Source of the DNA: a virus
Virus record (IMG/VR): IMGVR_UViG_3300006947_000033
Coordinates: 1 to 37,292 of that record
Length of the DNA: 37,292 bases
Reading direction: 5' to 3' (one strand)
Below the pieces are notes generated by a model. It ran no database searches. It worked only from the letters and a program-made list of their open reading frames with translations, and was not told the DNA's origin. Each line of letters begins with the position of its first letter. The stretch's first letter is position 1. Shown here piece by piece: positions 20,725 to 28,688 of this stretch. The translations under genes and the position numbers were made by a program.

Positions 20725-22368
20725 ATGAAACCCACTATAGCATTGTATGAGGGTCATGATACTAATCTAACAGTATATGACCCTAATACCGACTCGTTCT
20801 ACATATATGAATTTGAACGTGTTTCAGGTATTAAACACCACAACATAAAAAACCGTAAAGGTAGCAATGGTTTATCTACCAGCGCAAATGTTCAATATCT
20901 ACAGATTATTCTGAATCATCTTAAAGAAGTTCATGGCATTGAAAATGACTTCGACACATTTATCTTCAAACCCATTTGGTGGAATGTGTCATACATTGAC
21001 CGCAGTATTATCAATTCAGACAAAGAGATTTTACCAGTCATCGATCACCATGATGCTCATGCATGGTGTGCATATGGACAAGCACCTGAATCGTTCGAGA
21101 ACACTGCTTGTATAACTTATGATGGTTGGGGCGATAACACCGCATTCAAGTACTCGTGTTTCAAAGGCATCAATCGACATTCAGTTGAACCCATGTGTTA
21201 TAATTTCTCGATGGTCTACACTGCTATGGCACACTCTCTCAAGATATTACATGGTACTATGGATCTTGATCTCCCGGGTAAACTAATGGGATTATCTGCA
21301 TACGGTGAAGTGAATCGCACGTGGTCAGATATAATGAAAGATTCTATCAAATCAGACTGGTGGAAATATAAACTAAGCAATGAAGCAGGATCTAAACCAC
21401 CTGTCACCTGGGACGACTCACAAAATCCATTACTTGTGATGAGAAAACAGATCAATCCGTGTATTCAGACAACTGATTATAACATAAAACTAGAGAACAC
21501 TAAAGCATTCGCACTCGCTAGTTCTGCGCAGATTGCATTCGAAGAAGGTATCGTCGAAACTATTAAAGAAGAGTTCCTTGATAAGATTGAAGCGCACGAT
21601 AACAATCTGATAATATCTGGCGGTAGTGCATTAAATGTTCTTGCTAACGAAGCAATCAAACGTGCATTTCCTGATGTCAACATATACATCCCACCAAACT
21701 GTCATGATGGCGGTCTAAGTTTTGGTATGTTATACGAACATCTAAAGACTACTAAGAAATACGATGTCACTCAATCTGGTCCAAGAATATTTGATTACAA
21801 ATATATGGATCCGATGATTAAACTATACGGCGCAAAGAAAGTCAGTATTAATGATATTGCAGACTTACTTAAAGAGCAGAAGATAATAGGGATGGTGATT
21901 GGTAACATGGAAGTAGGACCGAGAGCATTGGGTAATCGTTCTATACTATGTGACGCATCTAATCCTAAGATGAAAGACACCCTCAATTGTCGTGTTAAGT
22001 TCCGAGAGTGGTTTAGACCTTTCGCTCCTATATGCAGAAAGGAAGATGCACCTAAGTATTTCTACTCACCAAACTTTGATAACATGGAATGCATGCAATT
22101 CGTCGCGGATGTGTTGCCAGAGTATCAAACTAAACTATTCTCTGTAACACACTACGACAATACTGCCAGACTTCAGGTGGTGACGGAGGAGAGCAATGCT
22201 GCAATCTATGACATACTGACAGCGTTCGATGGAGTACTAATAAACACTTCCTTGAATGTTCAAGGTAAACCTATTCTAAATACCTTTGATGAAGCATTTC
22301 ATGTTTTACAACAGACAGGCCTAGACCATATAGTGGTAGAGTATGAAAATGATTATTGGTTATTCTAA
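20725..22368 (+). CDS. carbamoyltransferase, NodU/TobZ family (copy 1)
   Basis: A 547-aa carbamoyltransferase. The N-terminal Kae1-like half shows H11-D-T-N, the metal-binding H108-H109-D110-A-H112 and the D-G-W-G-D-N nucleotide loop (133-138). The C-terminal YrdC-like half contains the family block N-M-E-V-G-P-R-A-L-G-N-R-S-I and F-R-P-F-A-P. Family members make carbamoyl-AMP from carbamoyl phosphate and ATP and transfer the carbamoyl group to a hydroxyl. Phage relatives have been linked to carbamoylated hydroxymethylcytosine; sugars are the alternative substrate. A second copy lies at 22841. Confidence 0.92.
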   Translation: MKPTIALYEGHDTNLTVYDPNTDSFYIYEFERVSGIKHHNIKNRKGSNGLSTSANVQYLQIILNHLKEVHGIENDFDTFIFKPIWWNVSYIDRSIINSDKEILPVIDHHDAHAWCAYGQAPESFENTACITYDGWGDNTAFKYSCFKGINRHSVEPMCYNFSMVYTAMAHSLKILHGTMDLDLPGKLMGLSAYGEVNRTWSDIMKDSIKSDWWKYKLSNEAGSKPPVTWDDSQNPLLVMRKQINPCIQTTDYNIKLENTKAFALASSAQIAFEEGIVETIKEEFLDKIEAHDNNLIISGGSALNVLANEAIKRAFPDVNIYIPPNCHDGGLSFGMLYEHLKTTKKYDVTQSGPRIFDYKYMDPMIKLYGAKKVSINDIADLLKEQKIIGMVIGNMEVGPRALGNRSILCDASNPKMKDTLNCRVKFREWFRPFAPICRKEDAPKYFYSPNFDNMECMQFVADVLPEYQTKLFSVTHYDNTARLQVVTEESNAAIYDILTAFDGVLINTSLNVQGKPILNTFDEAFHVLQQTGLDHIVVEYENDYWLF

Positions 22369-22381
22369 GGAATTATAACAG

Positions 22382-22837
22382 ATGTGGAATATGAATGAAA
22401 GTGTATTCGAACCCAGCGAAGAGTTTTTAAAAGACTATGTTGGATTTGTGTATCGTATCACTGAGATAGATACAGGTAAGATGTATATAGGAAAGAAGTT
22501 CTTCTGGAAACCCAAGACACTGCCTAAGAACTCTGTACGTAAAAGAAAGATAAAAATGAAAGTTCCTTCGGACTGGCAGAAGTATTATGGTTCGAGTGAA
22601 CATCTATTAGAGTCAATCAAGAGAACTGGCGTTGATAACTATCACCGTGAAGTTCTAAAGTTATGCACAACTAAAGGCGAATGCTCCTACTATGAAGCAA
22701 AGTTACAATTTGAATACGATGTCCTACTCGACGAACAATACTACAATGCGTTTATCGGTTGCAAAATACACGCAAAGCATTTGCCCAAACCCGCTATCGA
22801 AATACGAACAGCAGAACCTTGGTTCAATAGACCTTAA
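22382..22837 (+). CDS. GIY-YIG domain endonuclease-like protein
   Basis: A 151-aa protein with a GIY-YIG-type core: G21-F-V-Y24 then M-Y35-I-G37-K-K near the N terminus, followed by a basic insertion (KPKTLPKNSVRKRKIKMK), D-W-Q-K-Y-Y-G-S-S-E and the C-S-Y-Y-E-A-K-L-Q helix with its conserved Glu. Closely similar proteins are frequent in T4-like marine phages and are annotated as Seg-like or GIY-YIG endonucleases. It sits between two carbamoyltransferase genes, so it may be a mobile homing gene or a resident nuclease. Confidence 0.82.
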   Translation: MWNMNESVFEPSEEFLKDYVGFVYRITEIDTGKMYIGKKFFWKPKTLPKNSVRKRKIKMKVPSDWQKYYGSSEHLLESIKRTGVDNYHREVLKLCTTKGECSYYEAKLQFEYDVLLDEQYYNAFIGCKIHAKHLPKPAIEIRTAEPWFNRP

Positions 22838-22840
22838 ACT

Positions 22841-24589
22841 ATGAGGAATCTAATCGCCGCTAATTGGGGTCATGACGCCTCACTATGTTTCTGGAATGAT
22901 GTTGCAAAAACATTTCATACTATTGAGATAGAAAAACTTGTAGGTATAAAACACTACAGAGGTCACGCACGTAAGGATGAAGAACTAGAGATTCTTAAAA
23001 GGTGTGCTAAGATAGCAGAAGAAGAGTTTGGCATACCCAACGACTATCACTGCATCATTCGTGGCAATCTATTGAACGATATCAAGAAAGAACAGATTGA
23101 AAATGGCACGGGTCGTTTGACAGATAATAAAGTTTCTGATGATATGATGCTCGATGTTGATAACATTAATGCTGTATTTAATACTAAGAATATTGATATT
23201 ACATATCGACATCATGAAGCACACGCATGGAATGGATTCGCTCCTTCGGGATTCGACAAAGCAGTCATACTTACTATGGATGGTGGTGGTAACGATGGGT
23301 TCACTCATTTGTTCACTGCTGAAAATCCTAATAAACCTCTGACAAGTCATACACGAATACATGGAGTTCAAGCGCATGGCAGAAACTATACTCAGGCATG
23401 CCTATGGTCGTTATACAGTATAATGCAAAGCACCGACTGTTCGTTAGATGTTGCGGGTAAAGCAATGGGAGCATCGTCGTACGGAAACACTGAAAGCGAT
23501 CCCTATTCGACTGCAACGAAACTGTTTATGAGAAGTACGACCGCTTGGAATAACTTTAGTCCTGGCAGAATGCTGTACGAGAAACATTACAACCAAACTT
23601 TGAAAGACGGTACTAACAGTAAGATTAAGTTTATCGAAGCGTTTAGTACTTCGCCTGAAGTGTACAATCCCTATAAACTATTTGTGGATGAGATTGATTG
23701 GCAAACAGAATGTGATATGGCAAGAGGCATTCAAGATGCGTTTGTTAAAGATGCTATAAAATGGTTCAAAGAGATTATGAGGGTTAGAAACGTAAACCTA
23801 GATGACTACGACAGAAATGTGGTGTTCTCTGGTGGTAGTGCGTTAAATGTGCTGTTCAATGATATACTACAGCGAGAGATGAATATCAATCTATTCGTAC
23901 CGCCTAATCCAGCAGACCAAGGAATTCCCTACGGTATGCTAGTGCAATGGATGGTCGATCATGCTACACAATACTCGCGTGAAGAAACTACGTACTCTGG
24001 TCAAAAGATACAAGACATGGAGGACTTACAGAAATATTATCATTCACACAAAGGCAGAATGACAACTATTGCAGATGTAGCAAGCATACTGAAAGATGAT
24101 AAGATTGTCGGACTCGTGCAAGGTGGCATGGAAGTAGGTGCGAGAGCGTTAGGCAATCGTTCTATACTTGCTGATCCAAAGGGCGCAGATAAGAAAGACA
24201 AAGTTAATGCAGTAAAGAGACGCGAAGCATACCGTCCGTTCGCGCCAGTATGTAGATTAGAAGATGTAGAGACTTACTTTGACTCAGTTCGTTATGACAA
24301 TCTATCTTATATGAATTTTGCGATAAAGACTCGTGAAGAACATATAGATAAGTTAAGAGCAGTTACTCATGTTGATGGGACAGCAAGAGTACAGACAGTT
24401 ACTAAAGAACAGAATACAATACTACATGATTTATTAAGTGAATTTGATGGTGTATTATTGAACACTTCTTTCAATGTGAAAGGATCTCCAATACTAAATA
24501 CACTTAAAGAAGCGTTCTATATGCTTGACGAAACCACACTCGATCATCTGGTAGTAGTAGATGAACATAACACAATATGGATTTTTTAA
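22841..24589 (+). CDS. carbamoyltransferase, NodU/TobZ family (copy 2)
   Basis: A 582-aa paralogue of the protein at 20725. It keeps G-H11-D-A-S, H124-H125-E126-A-H128 (Glu instead of Asp) and M-D-G-G-G-N-D-G (147-154), with the YrdC-like half marked by G-G-M-E-V-G-A-R-A-L-G-N-R-S-I and Y-R-P-F-A-P. It is longer by 35 residues and clearly diverged, so the two copies may use different acceptors. No good ribosome-binding site is visible; translation may depend on the upstream gene, three bases away. Reaction as for copy 1. Confidence 0.92.
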   Translation: MRNLIAANWGHDASLCFWNDVAKTFHTIEIEKLVGIKHYRGHARKDEELEILKRCAKIAEEEFGIPNDYHCIIRGNLLNDIKKEQIENGTGRLTDNKVSDDMMLDVDNINAVFNTKNIDITYRHHEAHAWNGFAPSGFDKAVILTMDGGGNDGFTHLFTAENPNKPLTSHTRIHGVQAHGRNYTQACLWSLYSIMQSTDCSLDVAGKAMGASSYGNTESDPYSTATKLFMRSTTAWNNFSPGRMLYEKHYNQTLKDGTNSKIKFIEAFSTSPEVYNPYKLFVDEIDWQTECDMARGIQDAFVKDAIKWFKEIMRVRNVNLDDYDRNVVFSGGSALNVLFNDILQREMNINLFVPPNPADQGIPYGMLVQWMVDHATQYSREETTYSGQKIQDMEDLQKYYHSHKGRMTTIADVASILKDDKIVGLVQGGMEVGARALGNRSILADPKGADKKDKVNAVKRREAYRPFAPVCRLEDVETYFDSVRYDNLSYMNFAIKTREEHIDKLRAVTHVDGTARVQTVTKEQNTILHDLLSEFDGVLLNTSFNVKGSPILNTLKEAFYMLDETTLDHLVVVDEHNTIWIF

Positions 24590-25308
24590 TGTTAAAATTT
24601 CAACAGTACATAAACGAACAAGCAATAATCGAACAAGCAGAACTAGACCTAATCAACGAAGGCGTAAATGATCCTGCAATCTTTAAAGCAGTGTTTCTTG
24701 CTGGTGGTCCTGGTAGTGGCAAGTCGTTCATTGTTGGCAAAACTGGATTAGGTAGTTTTGGATTTCGTGTAGTCAACTCTGATGATGCATTTGAAAACTC
24801 TATGAAGAAAGCAGGCATGGAGATGAATCCGGATAACATCTTCTCTGTTAAAGGACAAGAACTACGTGGTAAAGCAACTAAGTTGACTGCCGCTAAACAA
24901 GAGATGTATCTTAAAGGTCGTCTCGGTATTGTTATTGATGGAACTGGTAAAGACTCTGCTAAGATTAAAGCGCAAAGAGCAAAACTAGAGAAGATGGGAT
25001 ATGATACTGCACTGATTCTAGTTAATACAAATATCGACACCGCTGTTGATCGTGACGCACAACGTAAACGCTCTATTGGTAAGAAGATGCTTACCCCGAT
25101 GTGGCAGGCAGTGCAAGATAATATTGGAACATACCAGCAAATGTTTGGTCAAGAGAATACCTTTATCGTAGATAACAGCAAAGGCAAAGACTTCACAAAA
25201 GAAACTATGGCAGCGTACAAGGGTATTGGAGCGTGGTCCAAGAAACCAGTTAAAGATTCTCGTGCTAAGAAGTGGATTAAATCCGAGTTGAAAAATAAGA
25301 CTAGATAA
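24589..25308 (+). CDS. P-loop kinase (zeta-toxin/polynucleotide-kinase-like) with capsid-targeting-like leader
   Basis: A 239-aa protein. The frame is open from 24577, but the TAATG overlap with the carbamoyltransferase stop gives start 24589 and the leader MLKFQQYINE, another capsid-targeting-like sequence. The Walker A loop is G39-G-P-G-S-G-K45-S46. V-I-D-G-T-G (about 115-120) acts as the acidic strand, and the Arg-rich D-R-D-A-Q-R-K-R-S-I-G-K-K stretch looks like a lid. This fits the P-loop kinase group with zeta-toxin-like, chloramphenicol-phosphotransferase-like and polynucleotide kinase members. Substrate unknown. The leader suggests head packaging although the gene lies 7 kb from the head block. 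Confidence 0.82.
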   Translation: MLKFQQYINEQAIIEQAELDLINEGVNDPAIFKAVFLAGGPGSGKSFIVGKTGLGSFGFRVVNSDDAFENSMKKAGMEMNPDNIFSVKGQELRGKATKLTAAKQEMYLKGRLGIVIDGTGKDSAKIKAQRAKLEKMGYDTALILVNTNIDTAVDRDAQRKRSIGKKMLTPMWQAVQDNIGTYQQMFGQENTFIVDNSKGKDFTKETMAAYKGIGAWSKKPVKDSRAKKWIKSELKNKTR

Positions 25309-25322
25309 TAGTAAGAAATAGG

Positions 25323-25351
25323 TTGACAGGCGTGCTATGAACGTGTATAAT
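25323..25351 (+). promoter_or_regulatory. sigma70-type promoter (P7)
   Basis: TTGACA at 25323-25328 and TATAAT at 25346-25351, spacer 17, TG immediately before the -10 box. Drives the gene at 25399 and probably the following small genes. Confidence 0.87.
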
Positions 25352-25398
25352 ACACTTAGTACGTTTTTAATTGAATAAGATGATAGGTTGTTAGTAAT

Positions 25399-25830
25399 AT
25401 GAGTTATGGAAGAAAGAAAGAAGTATATCAAATACTTAAACTAGTTGAATCAGCAAAGTCTCGTAACGACAAGATCCAAGTCTTGCGTGATAACAATATA
25501 ATGGCACTACGAGATGTACTTCAAGGTACATTCGATCCCACTATCAAATTCAAATTGCCAGAAGGCACACCTCCGTTTACTGCAAATGAAGAAAACACTG
25601 CACCCTCATCATTACTAAGGCATCATAGATTCTTTAAGTATTTTGTTGAGGGAGTTGGTGAGTGTGAAAAACTCACAAACCTCAGGCGTGAGAAAATGTT
25701 CATTGAAGTACTCGAAGCGATTCACCCACAAGATGCCGAAATTGTAATCAAAATGGTTGCAAAGAAAACCCCATTGAAAGGATTGACCAAGAAATTGGTA
25801 CAGGAGGCAATGCCTGATTTGATCCGATAA
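25399..25830 (+). CDS. DUF6433-like conserved phage protein
   Basis: A 143-aa protein. The stretch ALRDVLQGTFDPTIKFKLPEGTPPF (about 36-60) and the C-terminal KKTPLKGLTKKLVQEAMPDL are recognisable from the DUF6433 family of T4-like cyanophages (from memory). The protein is soluble and helical. Function is unknown; the own strong promoter P7 suggests early expression. Confidence 0.75.
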   Translation: MSYGRKKEVYQILKLVESAKSRNDKIQVLRDNNIMALRDVLQGTFDPTIKFKLPEGTPPFTANEENTAPSSLLRHHRFFKYFVEGVGECEKLTNLRREKMFIEVLEAIHPQDAEIVIKMVAKKTPLKGLTKKLVQEAMPDLIR

Positions 25831-25878
25831 TTTGTCATGTTGAAGTTTAATTAACTAACCCCCTAACGGAGTACGCCT

Positions 25879-26049
25879 ATGGTAGAAAGAAATCAGATAG
25901 CAAGGTTAAGAAAAGATTCTCAAGAACTTGGACACTATATCCATAAATTGAATAAGAAAGGAAATGCAGATAAAGCGTATAAAATCGCCAAACGGCAATC
26001 TTTTCTCAATCAGGTAATAGAGTCATTCGAGACTTCAATAGCAAAATAA
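25879..26049 (+). CDS. small basic conserved phage protein
   Basis: A 56-aa protein with GGAG about eight bases before ATG. Charged, all helical (VERNQIARLRKDSQELGHYI, ADKAYKIAKRQSFLNQVIES). The A-x-K-I-A-K-R-Q-x-F-L motif occurs in small proteins of T4-like cyanophages. ACCCCCT upstream (25858-25864) and AGGGGGT at its stop (26049-26055) could pair around the gene. Function unknown. Confidence 0.65.
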   Translation: MVERNQIARLRKDSQELGHYIHKLNKKGNADKAYKIAKRQSFLNQVIESFETSIAK

Positions 26050-26138
26050 GGGGGTGATCCTATCTCTTTGGAGTAATTACAGTTACTTCATCGTATGTTT
26101 TAGGATAGCGTCTCAAGGATGAGACATATCTTTTTTAT
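26050..26138 (+). ncRNA. structured non-coding region (possible small RNA or 3' UTR element)
   Basis: This gene-free stretch can fold in a nested way: ATCCTA (26057-26062) with TAGGAT (26101-26106) enclosing AGTAA (26072-26076) with TTACT (26083-26087). It ends in an intrinsic terminator. No promoter is visible directly in front, so it may be a 3' UTR piece rather than an independent RNA. The remainder up to 26185 holds only an A-rich leader for the next gene. Confidence 0.4.
26110..26136 (+). terminator. intrinsic terminator
   Basis: GTCTCA (26110-26115), loop AGGA, then TGAGAC (26120-26125): a six-base-pair stem with a tetraloop, followed after five bases by TTTTTT (26131-26136). Confidence 0.78.
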
Positions 26139-26185
26139 ACATAATGTAAACTATAAGAAACAATGTACAGGATAAGAAACAAATA

Positions 26186-26422
26186 ATGCCTATTTACACA
26201 ATGAAAAACATTAATACTGGCGAAACAGAAGATATGTTTATGTCTATAGCAAACATGGAAACATTCGTGGCAGAAGGTACTCACACACAAGTTATGAGTG
26301 CGCCTGCTTTAGTAAGTCATACAGGTAACATCATCAATAAGACATCTGGTGATTGGAAAGAACATCTTACTCGCTGCCAGAAAGCGGCAGGGACTCACAT
26401 TCCTAATACTATAAAAGTATAA
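26186..26422 (+). CDS. small conserved protein, FmdB-like N terminus
   Basis: A 78-aa protein beginning MPIYTMKNINTGETEDMFMSIANMETF. This recalls the FmdB-type start (MPIY-x-C/F...) seen in small phage proteins, but the zinc-ribbon cysteine pairs are missing; only C53 or so remains in LTRCQKAAG. Homologues lie next to phoH in other marine T4-like phages in my memory. Function unknown. Confidence 0.62.
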   Translation: MPIYTMKNINTGETEDMFMSIANMETFVAEGTHTQVMSAPALVSHTGNIINKTSGDWKEHLTRCQKAAGTHIPNTIKV

Positions 26423-26423
26423 T

Positions 26424-27149
26424 ATGAAATCAAAACAAACTAAAGGTCAGTTCATTACAGCGGCACCGGCACGTCGACCCAGAACACTTCGTCTCTGCGA
26501 CTTGATGACTATCGATCCTCTTACAGATAAGCAGAGAGATACGTTTGAAGCATATAAGTCTGGTGATCATCTAGCACTCGTAGGAACAGCAGGAACAGGT
26601 AAGACATTTCTTGCTCTATATCTTGCGTTCGAAGAGATGATGAATAAGTCAACAATATACGAATCAGTTAGAATCGTTCGCTCAGTTGTACCTACAAGAG
26701 ATGTTGGTTTCTTGCCAGGAACACTAGAAGAGAAACTTGATGCGTTCACAGGACCTTATCGTTCTGCTTGTGCTGAGTTGTTCGGAGACGGTGAAGCGTA
26801 TGATAAACTGATTGATGCCAACCAATTAACATTCGAGTCTACATCATTTATTCGTGGTGTCACATATGATAACTCTATTGTTATTGTCGATGAGATGCAG
26901 AACTTAAACTTTCACGAGTTAGATTCTATCATCACACGTATCGGTCAAAACAGTAAGATTATATTTGCAGGTGATTATCTGCAATCAGATTTCAAGAATA
27001 AGAATGAAAAAGAAGGGGTTAATAAATTCCTAAGTATACTTGAGAACATGAAACATTTCAGCATAGTTACATTTACTTGGGAAGATATCGTAAGGTCTGA
27101 CTTCGTGAGAGACTATATAATGACTAAAGAACATATGGGCATAACATAA
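26424..27149 (+). CDS. phoH: PhoH-like ATPase
   Basis: A 241-aa PhoH-family P-loop NTPase. Walker A is G54-T-A-G-T-G-K60-T61; Walker B is S-I-V-I-V-D-E-M-Q-N. The characteristic RIVRSVVPTRDVGFLPG segment, ITRIGQNSKIIFAGD and Q-S-D follow. PhoH is one of the commonest auxiliary genes of marine phages. It is related to helicase-type ATPases, and a role in RNA turnover or phosphate stress has been proposed but not settled. It overlaps the lysozyme gene by one base. Confidence 0.93.
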   Translation: MKSKQTKGQFITAAPARRPRTLRLCDLMTIDPLTDKQRDTFEAYKSGDHLALVGTAGTGKTFLALYLAFEEMMNKSTIYESVRIVRSVVPTRDVGFLPGTLEEKLDAFTGPYRSACAELFGDGEAYDKLIDANQLTFESTSFIRGVTYDNSIVIVDEMQNLNFHELDSIITRIGQNSKIIFAGDYLQSDFKNKNEKEGVNKFLSILENMKHFSIVTFTWEDIVRSDFVRDYIMTKEHMGIT

Positions 27150-27595
27150 TGAACAGAACAAATTTATTTGAACAATTAAAAATCGACGAAGGTGTCAAGT
27201 ACGAAGTGTACAAGGATCATCTTGGTTATCCAACATTTGGTGTAGGTCACTTAATTTTAAAAGATGACCCCGAATATGGATTCGAAGAAGGCACTCCTAT
27301 CTCAGAAGAACGTGTTGTTGAAGCGTTTAAATATGACAGTGAGTTAGCAGAGTCAGAGTGTGTTGCACTATTCGGTAACGGATTCATGTTGTGGCAACCA
27401 GAAGTACAAGAAATCTGCATTAACATGATGTTCAACTTAGGTCGTACTCGACTAAGTAAGTTCAAGAACTTCAGGGCAGCACTTAAAGATAAAGACTTTG
27501 CACGAGCGGCAGTAGAAGGTCGTGATAGTCTATGGTACAGACAAGTAGGCAATCGTGCCGAGCGTCTGATGGTTAGATTGGAAGCACTAGGATAA
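27149..27595 (+). CDS. T4-type lysozyme (glycoside hydrolase family 24 endolysin)
   Basis: A 148-aa muramidase that cleaves the glycan strand of peptidoglycan. The catalytic triad of T4 lysozyme is conserved: E14 in IDEGV, D23 in YKDHLGY and T29 in PTFGVGH. The C-terminal N-R-A-E-R-L-x-x-R-L helix and the ICINMMFNLG stretch also match. There is no signal peptide, so like T4 gpe it would need a holin; none is certain here. It is cotranscribed with phoH and precedes a small basic gene. Confidence 0.93.
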   Translation: MNRTNLFEQLKIDEGVKYEVYKDHLGYPTFGVGHLILKDDPEYGFEEGTPISEERVVEAFKYDSELAESECVALFGNGFMLWQPEVQEICINMMFNLGRTRLSKFKNFRAALKDKDFARAAVEGRDSLWYRQVGNRAERLMVRLEALG

Positions 27596-27600
27596 TAGTA

Positions 27601-27756
27601 ATGGCAAAGTACGGTCGATTCGATCCCCGTAATAAGAAGAAAGAGCAGAAGTCTGGTAAGAAAGTAAGAACACCACAGGATGCTATGAATTTTATTAACT
27701 CACTTGATAAGAGGTCTTTCTCGGAGTCTACTACAGATCAACGTGAACAAAAGTAA
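27601..27756 (+). CDS. small basic phage protein (KYGRFDPRNKK type)
   Basis: A 51-aa protein. It begins MAKYGRFDPRNKKKEQKSGKK and is very rich in Lys and Arg; the second half (TPQDAMNFINSLDKR) is helical. Short proteins with a K-Y-G-x-x-D-P-R-N-K-K start are familiar from T4-like cyanophages. It overlaps the next gene by TAATG. Nucleic-acid binding is possible from charge only. Confidence 0.62.
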   Translation: MAKYGRFDPRNKKKEQKSGKKVRTPQDAMNFINSLDKRSFSESTTDQREQK

Positions 27757-28643
27757 TGCCGTTACAAGAGTACGTCGATCCATGGAAAGGACTGTCTTTT
27801 CTTTTTACAGATACTAATACTGTAGATTGGAAGGGCACCATTGGTGTCGGCGACATACTCTTTGGTCTTAATGCTGTACATATGCTCACACATCTAGCAC
27901 GAAAGTCTGGTCGCGATGTGCCATTCACTACGATGAATGTGCATTGGAATCACAGCGAAGACCACCTCCATCACTTCGAAGATCCCGAAACTATCATTGA
28001 GCGAACTGATTACATTCATTCGTTCTATCACGATAAAGAATCCGTAAAGATTAATCATATCTTTAACTCCACTGACAATGAGATTGAACGTCTACGTCAT
28101 AGAGGACTACAACGTAAGTCTGGTGCGAGAGATGTGCTAGATGGTATCCCGTCATGGATGTTCAGACGCGATTGCTGGCACGATTCAAGTGAAAGCAAGA
28201 AGATCGTATTCTGGAGACCATTCGTACTTAATGCGGAGATCCCACGTGGGTGGAAACGAACCTTTCAACCCGAAGACTGGGAAAGAATACTCGACATACT
28301 ACGCGCCAAAGGTTATGAACTTATTGAGTTGTCGTACCGCACCCCCGTAAGAGAAGCATTCTATCATATCAACACTTGTCGTTTTGGTATATTCTACGAT
28401 GGCATGTGGCAGTACATTGCAAAGAATCTATGTAAACCTGTTGTAGCATTAGGCGACAATGGTATCATTCACATACACAATCCGCAGGGCGTCAACTTCA
28501 AGTTACCTAAACCTGATGCTGGCGGTGGTACTGTATTCTCTTATCTTGAGGGTTTAGATAAAGGAAATCAAAATCACATGGATCGTCGTGCAGAGAAATA
28601 TCGAGATTTTATACTAAATGAGTTGCAAGTTGAAGACATTTAG
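27756..28643 (+). CDS. GT-B-like glycosyltransferase (putative)
   Basis: A 295-aa protein. The N-terminal I-G-V-G-D-I-L-F-G-L-N-A-V-H-M-L helix (about 29-44) looks like the first glycine loop of GT9/heptosyltransferase-like GT-B enzymes. In the C-terminal half, LRAKGYELIELSYRT, REAFYHINTCRFGIFYDGMWQYIA and CKPVVALGD match the order of a GT-B nucleotide-sugar site. It opens the modification cluster that runs to the window end. Assignment to a family rests on layout, not a decisive motif. Confidence 0.65.
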   Translation: MPLQEYVDPWKGLSFLFTDTNTVDWKGTIGVGDILFGLNAVHMLTHLARKSGRDVPFTTMNVHWNHSEDHLHHFEDPETIIERTDYIHSFYHDKESVKINHIFNSTDNEIERLRHRGLQRKSGARDVLDGIPSWMFRRDCWHDSSESKKIVFWRPFVLNAEIPRGWKRTFQPEDWERILDILRAKGYELIELSYRTPVREAFYHINTCRFGIFYDGMWQYIAKNLCKPVVALGDNGIIHIHNPQGVNFKLPKPDAGGGTVFSYLEGLDKGNQNHMDRRAEKYRDFILNELQVEDI

Positions 28644-28651
28644 TGTATACT
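28623..28651 (+). promoter_or_regulatory. possible promoter (P8) for the modification cluster
   Basis: TTGCAA at 28623-28628 and TATACT at 28646-28651, spacer 17. The boxes are weaker than P1-P7. It overlaps the end of the 27756 gene and faces a 45-base gap before the radical SAM gene. A small palindrome, ACTATACATAGT (28650-28661), overlaps the -10 box. Confidence 0.45.
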
Positions 28652-28688
28652 ATACATAGTAGTCTATAACGTAATAAAGTGAATTAAT

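Noticed and set aside
26186-26422. Full FmdB zinc-ribbon regulator
   Set aside because: Only the N-terminal resemblance is present; the paired cysteines needed for the ribbon are missing.
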